Under the pieces are notes generated by a model that was not told where the DNA came from, did not search any database, and was given only the letters and a program-made list of their open reading frames with translations. From CAZNPW01 sp964575185 (GTDB lineage: Bacteria; Pseudomonadota; Alphaproteobacteria; Rhodobacterales; Rhodobacteraceae): a stretch of DNA of 10,159 bases. This document shows positions 1 through 4,555 of this stretch, one piece after another. The DNA lies in assembly GCA_964575185.1 (NCBI GenBank), contig CAZNPW010000084.1:1-10159 (forward strand). Direction: 5' to 3'. Both the position numbers and the translations under genes were made by a program. The first letter of the stretch is position 1. Each line of letters begins with the position of its first letter.

Positions 1-371
1 CCGCCGAAGGGGCGCTGGTAGATGCGCCCGTCCTCGGTGCGGCTGAAGGGCACGCCGTAGTGCTCGAGCTCGTAGACGGCCTTCGGCGCCTCGCGCGCCA
101 GATACTCCATCGCGTCGCTGTCGCCCAGCCAGTCCGACCCCTTGACGGTGTCGTACATGTGCCACTGCCACGAATCCGGCCCCATGTTGCCGAGCGACGC
201 CGCGATCCCGCCCTGCGCCGCGACGGTGTGGCTGCGGGTGGGGAAGACCTTGGTCACGCAGGCGGTGCGCAGGCCCTGTTCGGCCATGCCGAGCGTGGCG
301 CGCAGGCCCGCGCCGCCGGCCCCCACCACCACCACGTCGTAGTCGTGCGTCTCGTAGGGATAGGCGTGCAT
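1..371 (-). CDS. sdhA: Succinate dehydrogenase flavoprotein subunit, N-terminal part (partial)
   Basis: Catalytic subunit of succinate dehydrogenase (complex II): it oxidises succinate to fumarate on FAD at the cytoplasmic face of the membrane and passes electrons to SdhB. Only the first 123 codons are in the window; the rest lies beyond the left edge. The reading frame begins MHAYPYETHDYDVVVVGAGG. The Rossmann FAD-binding motif GAGGAGLRA is at residues 18-26. The motif FPTRSHTVAAQGG (43-55) contains H48, which aligns with the histidine that carries covalent FAD in this family. The start ATG at 371 lies 8 bases after the sdhD stop, and GAGGGG overlapping that stop is a good ribosome binding site. 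The gene is the third in an sdhC-sdhD-sdhA operon; sdhB presumably follows outside the window. Identification is very secure. Confidence 0.97.
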   Translation of the reverse strand, partial: MHAYPYETHDYDVVVVGAGGAGLRATLGMAEQGLRTACVTKVFPTRSHTVAAQGGIAASLGNMGPDSWQWHMYDTVKGSDWLGDSDAMEYLAREAPKAVYELEHYGVPFSRTEDGRIYQRPFG

Positions 372-379
372 CGGGCCCC

Positions 380-751
380 TCACAGCGCGATCCGCGCCAG
401 CGCGAACAGGCCCGTGGCCGCGATCACGCTGGCCGCGAAATACGCCAGCATGATCAGCGCCCGCCGCGTGCCGCCGCGCCAGTAATCCTCGATCAGCGTC
501 GTCGCGCCCATGGCGAAGTGGCGCATCCCCACGACCAGCACCAAAGCCGTCAGGATCGCCATGAAGGGGTTGGCGAAGGCCGCCTGCACCTCGGCCTGCG
601 TGCCGCCGATGGTGCGGCCCAGGATCACCACCCAGACCGGCATCAAGAGCGCCAGCGCGACCGACGAGACGGTCATCGACCAGTGATGTTCGACCCCCGC
701 GTGGGCCGACCCGCGCCCCTCGGCGCGCTGGCGGGCGGTCAGGAACCGCAT
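380..751 (-). CDS. sdhD: Succinate dehydrogenase membrane anchor subunit SdhD
   Basis: Hydrophobic anchor subunit that, with SdhC, holds complex II in the inner membrane and forms the heme b and ubiquinone sites. The product has 123 residues, the usual size. An alphaproteobacterial-style N-terminus (MRFLTARQRAEGRGSA, then EHHWSM) is followed by three predicted membrane segments at about 26-46, 62-85 and 97-120. H78 and the D89-Y90 pair have the same 11-residue spacing as the E. coli heme ligand H71 and the quinone-site D82-Y83, so both sites look intact. The start at 751 was chosen because it begins the conserved N-terminus and because its ATG shares one base with the sdhC stop (TGATG), which suggests translational coupling. 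Extending the frame upstream would run into sdhC and adds nothing family-like. It lies between sdhC and sdhA. Confidence 0.95.
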   Translation of the reverse strand: MRFLTARQRAEGRGSAHAGVEHHWSMTVSSVALALLMPVWVVILGRTIGGTQAEVQAAFANPFMAILTALVLVVGMRHFAMGATTLIEDYWRGGTRRALIMLAYFAASVIAATGLFALARIAL

Positions 752-1134
752 CAGCGCACCGCCAGCAGCGTCAGCGCGGTCAGCACGACCGAGCCGATCA
801 GGCAGCCCCAGCCCAGCTTCTCGGCGATGTCGATGCGCAGCCCGTGGCCCGAGTCGTAGACCATGTGCCGCAGCCCCGACAGCAGGTGATACCAGAACCC
901 CAGCGCCGACAGCGCCAGCACCAGGTCGCCGAACCACGAGGTCACGACCGCGTCCGCCCGCGCGAACTGCCCCGGCGTCCCGGCCGCCGCCAGGAGCCAC
1001 CAGACCACCAGCGCCGCCGAGACGATCAGCGCGTTGCCGGTGATCCGCGTCAGGATCGAGGTCACCATCGTGACCTGCCAGCGGTAGATCTGCAGATGCG
1101 GCGACAGGGGCCGCGCGCGCCTCGCGTCTGCCAT
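751..1134 (-). CDS. sdhC: Succinate dehydrogenase cytochrome b556 subunit SdhC
   Basis: Cytochrome b subunit of complex II, 127 residues, with three predicted membrane helices at about 28-50, 66-87 and 105-126. The N-terminal family motif RPLSPHLQIYRW is at residues 8-19. SILTRITG (26-33) holds S26 and R30, which match the quinone-site serine and arginine of the E. coli protein. H90 in GLRHMVYD aligns with the axial heme ligand. A threonine replaces the histidine seen in the E. coli SILHR version, a change I believe is usual in Rhodobacterales. AAGGGA at 1140-1145 (minus strand) is a well-placed ribosome binding site for the ATG at 1134. It is the first gene of the sdhC-sdhD-sdhA operon, and its stop overlaps the sdhD start. 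Confidence 0.96.
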   Translation of the reverse strand: MADARRARPLSPHLQIYRWQVTMVTSILTRITGNALIVSAALVVWWLLAAAGTPGQFARADAVVTSWFGDLVLALSALGFWYHLLSGLRHMVYDSGHGLRIDIAEKLGWGCLIGSVVLTALTLLAVR

Positions 1135-1177
1135 GTGGGTTCCCTTCGGTTCGGTGCCTTGGCGGCCTGCGTCCGCG

Positions 1178-1205
1178 ATGTAGCGGATTTTCCGCCGGTG
1201 TCACG
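1178..1205 (-). promoter_or_regulatory. Predicted promoter of the sdhC-sdhD-sdhA operon
   Basis: On the minus strand CGTGAC (1205-1200) and CTACAT (1183-1178) are separated by 16 bases. Each matches five of six bases of the alphaproteobacterial housekeeping pattern CTTGAC/CTATAT. The site lies 44 bases upstream of the sdhC start, inside the 121-base gap after the DUF1737 gene. The perfect inverted repeat GCGGA-TTT-TCCGC (1183-1195) sits in the spacer and just touches the -10 element, a position where a bound protein could repress. This is a pattern match by eye, with no transcript data. Confidence 0.45.
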
Positions 1206-1255
1206 GGGGGCGATGCCGCACCGCCGCGAAAACGGCCGGGAGGCCGGGCTGTTCC

Positions 1256-1459
1256 CTAGTAGTCGCCCAGCCGCACGTCCGGGTGATACTCCCCCGGCAC
1301 CTCGCGCACCACCGCCTGGCCGCAGCGCATCACGCCGCGCCCGGCATCGAAGGCATAGGTCGGCTCGCCGTGCAGCGCCCAGCCCTTGTTCAGCGCCGCC
1401 GTCACCTTGTGGCAGAAGGCGGAGGTATCGTCCTCCGACAGGAAGCGGTAGAGTTTCAC
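1256..1459 (-). CDS. Small DUF1737 domain protein
   Basis: A 67-residue protein that matches, from memory, the DUF1737 family. It begins VKLYRFLSEDDTSAFCHKVT and contains the segments LNKGWALHGEPTYAFD and CGQAVVREVPGEY. Family members are small, cytoplasmic and of unknown function; there is no signal peptide or membrane segment. The start is taken as the GTG at 1459 because the family N-terminus KLYRFL follows directly. The sequence GGGGGTAAGGA just upstream gives a ribosome binding site that overlaps the stop of the NnrU gene, leaving only 4 bases between stop and start. Translation is therefore probably coupled to the NnrU gene, although the AAGGA core is unusually close to the GTG. The gene ends 121 bases before sdhC on the same strand. 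Function unknown. Confidence 0.85.
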   Translation of the reverse strand: MKLYRFLSEDDTSAFCHKVTAALNKGWALHGEPTYAFDAGRGVMRCGQAVVREVPGEYHPDVRLGDY

Positions 1460-1463
1460 GTCC

Positions 1464-2006
1464 TTACCCCCACGGCTGCACGCCCAGCCAGTTGTGGACC
1501 CCCATGATCGCGCCCAGCACGACGACCGTGCCCACGACCGCCATCGCCTCGCGCGCGGGCGGGGCGGGGGGCGGCGGCGTCCAGCTTTCGCTGCGGTTGA
1601 TCGCGACGACCGTGACCACCGCCCAGGCGAGCAGCCCCCCGAACAGCACCAGCGCCGCGACATCGCCGTTCACCAGCAGGTGCGCCACGGCCCAGATCTT
1701 CACCGCGGTCAGCTGCGGGTGGCGGATGACGCGCGTGATCCGCGTCTTCAGCCCGCTCGCCGCATACAGGTAGACGGCCCCCAGCATCAGCAGGTTGTTG
1801 ACGGGAACGAGCCACGCGGGCGGATACCAGATGTCGACCTGCGGCGCCCAGCGGTAGCCGTAGACCATCATCACCACGCTCGCCACCAGCACGAGGCCGA
1901 CGAGCCCCTTGCCCGCGCCGCCGAGCCGCGCCCGCGCCCCGGGGGCGATTCGCTTGAACAGGTGCGCGGCCCACCACAGGGCCACGCCCGCGATCAGCAA
2001 CCCCAT
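1464..2006 (-). CDS. NnrU family integral membrane protein
   Basis: A 180-residue membrane protein of the NnrU family. NnrU was first named from nitric-oxide-related gene clusters, and the family also includes Z-ISO-like proteins, which bind heme b through histidines. Predicted membrane segments lie near residues 3-15, 34-51, 66-84, 104-135 and 155-172. The family-like pattern RHPQLTAVKIWAVAHLLVNGD runs from 95. H14, H96, H109 and H171 are candidate heme-binding histidines by analogy only. The ATG at 2006 was preferred over a further upstream start because GGAGGGGGG sits 5 bases before it and the family N-terminus MGLLIAGVALWWAAHLFKR begins there. A proline-rich linker (143-150) precedes the last helix. 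It is transcribed with the DUF1737 gene. No denitrification gene is nearby, so a nitrogen-oxide role is not supported here. Confidence 0.86.
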   Translation of the reverse strand: MGLLIAGVALWWAAHLFKRIAPGARARLGGAGKGLVGLVLVASVVMMVYGYRWAPQVDIWYPPAWLVPVNNLLMLGAVYLYAASGLKTRITRVIRHPQLTAVKIWAVAHLLVNGDVAALVLFGGLLAWAVVTVVAINRSESWTPPPPAPPAREAMAVVGTVVVLGAIMGVHNWLGVQPWG

Positions 2007-2035
2007 GCCGTCCCCCCTCCGCGTTCCCGCGCGAC

Positions 2036-2057
2036 CCTGCCGCGAAGCGGCGGCAGG
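2036..2057 (-). other. Hairpin in the leader of the NnrU gene
   Basis: CCTGCCGC and GCGGCAGG form a perfect 8-base-pair stem around a 6-base loop. It lies about 30 bases upstream of the NnrU start and just before the GGAGG ribosome binding site. There is no T-run on the minus-strand side, so it is unlikely to be an intrinsic terminator. It may be an RNA leader structure, a protein binding site, or a by-product of high GC content. Confidence 0.4.
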
Positions 2058-2161
2058 CGCAACAGCCGCGGGGCGCGGCGTTAACCGCTTTTTGCGATTC
2101 GCCGACGGAGGGTGGTCGCAGGGTGCCATCCCGGCACCGCGAAAGGGGAAAGGCCGCGCGG

Positions 2162-2452
2162 ATGAAGACGCTGATCGCAGTCCTGTTCTTGACGACCCTC
2201 GCCGTCCCGGCGGCGGCCCAGCCCTGCGCCCCGCGCGACCAGGTGGTGAAGCTGCTCGCCGACCGCTACGGCGAGACGCGGCGGGGCATCGGCCTTTCCG
2301 GCGAGGATGCGGTGATGGAGGTCTTCGCCTCGGCCGCGACCGGCACCTGGACGATCACCGTCAGCGACCCGCGCGGCACCACCTGCATGATCGCCAGCGG
2401 CGAGGGCTTTGAGGCGCTCGACGAGGCGCTGGTGGCGGGCGACCCGGCCTAG
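2162..2452 (+). CDS. Small exported protein, conserved hypothetical
   Basis: A 96-residue protein with a clear Sec signal peptide: MKT, a hydrophobic core LIAVLFLTTLAV, and a likely signal peptidase I cut after PAAA at about residue 19. The mature part of about 77 residues begins QPCAPRDQVVKLL and has two cysteines (C22, C75) that could form a disulfide in the periplasm. The central part reads like a compact fold (AVMEVFAS, TWTITVSD, TTCMIASGEGFEAL). I recognise it as a type of hypothetical protein seen in Rhodobacterales but know no function. The ATG at 2162 was chosen over an upstream frame start because the signal peptide begins there; the purine-rich stretch at 2141-2153 may serve as ribosome binding site. 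Its TAG stop overlaps the stop of the convergent permease gene. Confidence 0.82.
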   Translation: MKTLIAVLFLTTLAVPAAAQPCAPRDQVVKLLADRYGETRRGIGLSGEDAVMEVFASAATGTWTITVSDPRGTTCMIASGEGFEALDEALVAGDPA

Positions 2453-3198
2453 ACGGCCGCCAGCCCCTGCCAGACCAGCCGCAGCGAGATCGCCAGCAGC
2501 GCCCAGGTCACCAGCCGGAAGAACAGCCGTTCGGGCAGCCTCCGGGTCAGCCACAGCCCGGCGAAGACCGCCGCCGCCGCGGGCACCGCCAGCGTCGCCG
2601 CGACGGCCAGGTTCTGCGGGTTCAGCTGGCCCAGCGCCCAGTAGGGCACCAGCTTGATCGCGTTGACATAGGCGAACAGCACCGTGCCGGTGCCCGCAAA
2701 GACCAGCTTCGGCAGGTTCAGCGGCTGGACGTAGACCTGGAAGGGCGGCGCGCCGGCGTGGGCGACGAAGCTCGTGAACCCCGTGACCCCGCCCCAGAAC
2801 AGCCCCGGCCCGGCCGCGCCCCGCCGCCGGGTCCCCGGCGCGGCACCCCGCCGCAGCAGCATGTTCAGCGCGAAGACGAGGCCGATCACGCCGACCAGCA
2901 CCGTCACCCACGCGACCGGCACCAGATGCGCCGTGGCCCAGCCGAGGCCGACCCCGACCGTGCCTCCGGCGGCCAGGATCAGCACCACCCGCCGGTCGAA
3001 CTGCCCGCGATAGGCCCACAGGCCGAACATGTCCGACACGACATAGACCGGCAGCAGCATCCCCGCCGCCGCGACCGGCGAGATCGCGAGCGACATCACC
3101 GGCACGGCGAGCATGCCGACCATCGGCATGCCGCCCTTGCCCATCCCCACCAGCACCGCCGCCAGAACCGCCAGCGGCCAGAACCACGTCCCGTCCAT
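2449..3198 (-). CDS. TSUP family (TauE/SafE) membrane permease
   Basis: A 249-residue integral membrane protein of the TauE/SafE (TSUP) family, whose members move sulfite, sulfonates and other organic anions; the substrate here cannot be read from sequence. Typical features are the early GMGKGGMPMVG motif (18-28), the segment PVYVVSDMFGLWAYRGQFD (50-68), and the second-half repeat GGVTGFTSFVAHAGAPPFQ (136-154). About eight hydrophobic segments fit the family. The ATG at 3198 is preferred over an in-frame GTG at 3207 because AGGG lies 8 bases before the ATG and nothing similar precedes the GTG. The gene converges on the small exported protein gene, and both stops use the CTAG at 2449-2452. No sulfur gene is adjacent. 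Confidence 0.9.
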   Translation of the reverse strand: MDGTWFWPLAVLAAVLVGMGKGGMPMVGMLAVPVMSLAISPVAAAGMLLPVYVVSDMFGLWAYRGQFDRRVVLILAAGGTVGVGLGWATAHLVPVAWVTVLVGVIGLVFALNMLLRRGAAPGTRRRGAAGPGLFWGGVTGFTSFVAHAGAPPFQVYVQPLNLPKLVFAGTGTVLFAYVNAIKLVPYWALGQLNPQNLAVAATLAVPAAAAVFAGLWLTRRLPERLFFRLVTWALLAISLRLVWQGLAAV

Positions 3199-3485
3199 GC
3201 CCGCCACCCTAGGGGCTGCAAGGCCCGGCGCAATCCGCGATCGCGGACGCAGCGACGCGCGGCCGGGCGCGGAGGTCCCGGCTCAAGCCCGGAACGGGAC
3301 CCCCCGCGCGCAGCCGGCGCGCAAGGACGACCCGCCCCGGACCCGATCCGGGGCCTCTCCCGGGACCAGAGCTCCCGGGTCGGGCCCGGGACCGCCGCGC
3401 CCGGGGGACCTCGCCCCGCGCGGCCTTGCGCCAGCCTTCGTCCCGCCTTAGGCAGGCCGCGCACCCCAAGCAGACGAGGTTTCCC
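3199..3485. other. GC-rich palindromic intergenic region upstream of mdh
   Basis: No gene is supported in these 287 bases between the divergent permease gene and mdh; open frames here are high-GC artefacts. The region holds a cluster of inverted repeats at 3274-3405 (listed separately) and an 8-base inverted repeat GCGCGGCC/GGCCGCGC (3418-3425 and 3455-3462). Between the arms of the latter lies a weak promoter-like pair, TTGCGC (3426-3431) and TAGGCA (3449-3454), 17 bases apart. The -10 match is poor, so the mdh promoter is only tentative. The mdh ribosome binding site GAGG is at 3476-3479. Confidence 0.5.
3274..3405. repeat. Cluster of palindromic repeats (REP-like)
   Basis: Several inverted repeats follow each other. 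GGTCCCG/CGGGACC is at 3274-3280 and 3295-3301. GCCCCGGA/TCCGGGGC is at 3334-3341 and 3347-3354, with a 5-base loop. CCCGGGA/TCCCGGG is at 3359-3365 and 3373-3379. Two more CCCGGG palindromes lie at 3385-3390 and 3400-3405, so CCCGGG occurs four times in 47 bases. Related GTCCCGGG-type palindromes are, as I recall, frequent between genes in GC-rich alphaproteobacteria, so this is probably a dispersed intergenic element. There is no T-run to suggest an intrinsic terminator. Confidence 0.6.
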
Positions 3486-4448
3486 ATGGCCCGACCCAAG
3501 ATCGCCCTGATCGGCGCCGGTCAGATCGGCGGCACGCTCGCGCATCTGGCCGCGATGAAGGAGCTGGGCGACGTCACGCTCTTCGACATCGCCGAGGGCA
3601 CCCCGCAGGGCAAGGCGCTCGACATCGCGCAGTCCGGCCCGTCGGAGGGCTTCGATGCCGCCATGGCCGGCGTCAACGCCTATGAAGGGATCGCCGGGGC
3701 CGACGTCTGCATCGTCACCGCGGGCGTGCCGCGCAAGCCGGGGATGAGCCGCGACGACCTGCTCGGCATCAACCTCAAGGTCATGAAGGCGGTGGGCGAG
3801 GGCATCCGCACCCACGCGCCCGACGCCTTCGTCATCTGCATCACCAACCCGCTCGACGCGATGGTCTGGGCGCTGCGCGAGTTCTCGGGCCTGCCGCACC
3901 ACAAGGTCATCGGCATGGCGGGCGTGCTCGACTCGGCGCGCTTCCGCCATTTCCTCAGCCTGGAGTTCGGCGTCTCGATGCGCGACGTCACCGCCTTCGT
4001 CCTCGGCGGCCACGGCGACACGATGGTGCCGCTGACGCGCTACTCCACCGTCGCGGGCATCCCGCTGCCCGACCTCGTGACGATGGGCTGGACCAGCCAG
4101 GAAAAGCTCGACGCGATCGTCCAGCGCACCCGCGACGGCGGGGCCGAGATCGTGGGCCTGCTGAAGACCGGCAGCGCCTTCTACGCCCCCGCCACCGCGG
4201 CGATCGAGATGGCGGAAGCCTACCTGCGCGACCAGAAGCGCGTCCTGCCCTGCGCCGCCTATGTCGCCGGGGCCTACGGCCTGAACGGCCTCTACGTCGG
4301 CGTGCCGGTGGTGATCGGCGCGGGCGGGGCCGAGCGGATCGTGGAAATCGCGCTCGACCCGGGCGAACGGGCGATGTTCCAGAAGTCGGTCGCCGCGGTC
4401 GAAGGCCTCGTCGCCGCGTGCAAGGGCATCGACCCGTCGCTCGCATGA
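3486..4448 (+). CDS. mdh: Malate dehydrogenase (NAD-dependent, LDH-like type)
   Basis: Reversible oxidation of malate to oxaloacetate with NAD+ in the cytoplasm, the last step of the TCA cycle. The product has 320 residues, the normal length for this type. The NAD-binding loop GAGQIGG is at 10-16, and D34 at the end of the second strand is typical of NAD preference. R83 in VPRKPGMSRDD marks malate rather than lactate specificity, and R89, N121 (ITNPLD), D149 and R152 (LDSARFR) and the catalytic H176 (GGHGDTMV) are all in place. The ATG at 3486 has GAGG six bases upstream and starts the family N-terminus MARPKIALIGAG. It is followed by a hairpin terminator, so it is probably transcribed alone rather than with sucCD. 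Identification is very secure. Confidence 0.97.
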   Translation: MARPKIALIGAGQIGGTLAHLAAMKELGDVTLFDIAEGTPQGKALDIAQSGPSEGFDAAMAGVNAYEGIAGADVCIVTAGVPRKPGMSRDDLLGINLKVMKAVGEGIRTHAPDAFVICITNPLDAMVWALREFSGLPHHKVIGMAGVLDSARFRHFLSLEFGVSMRDVTAFVLGGHGDTMVPLTRYSTVAGIPLPDLVTMGWTSQEKLDAIVQRTRDGGAEIVGLLKTGSAFYAPATAAIEMAEAYLRDQKRVLPCAAYVAGAYGLNGLYVGVPVVIGAGGAERIVEIALDPGERAMFQKSVAAVEGLVAACKGIDPSLA

Positions 4449-4458
4449 ACCAAGGTTG

Positions 4459-4490
4459 ATCCTGACCGGAAGGTCAGGATTTCCCCCCTT
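4459..4490 (+). terminator. Intrinsic terminator after mdh
   Basis: ATCCTGACC and GGTCAGGAT pair perfectly as a 9-base stem closed by a GGAA loop, which fits the stable GNRA tetraloop class. It starts 11 bases after the mdh stop. The downstream tract is TTCCCCCCTT rather than a pure T-run, so termination may be imperfect or Rho-assisted. Confidence 0.75.
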
Positions 4491-4555
4491 CGGACCATGG
4501 CCTTGCCCGCCTAGGGGTGCGATCCGGACCATTCATTCCAGATCGCGTGAGGCCC

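Noticed and set aside
60..485. Plus-strand frame opposite sdhA and sdhD
   Set aside because: It has no known motif and is antisense to two well-conserved complex II genes.
2075..2093. GCGG-CGTTAA-CCGC followed by five T, resembling a terminator
   Set aside because: The stem is only 4 base pairs and no plus-strand gene ends upstream that would need termination; the region lies between divergent genes.
2758..3510. Plus-strand frames across the permease gene and mdh upstream region
   Set aside because: They have low-complexity Arg/Pro/His content; the region at 3199-3485 is palindromic and non-coding, and the permease on the other strand is convincing.
3096..4532. 478-codon minus-strand frame opposite mdh
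   Set aside because: It is antisense to a clearly functional mdh, its composition is Arg/Ala/Gly/His-rich, and it continues into the permease gene in the wrong frame.
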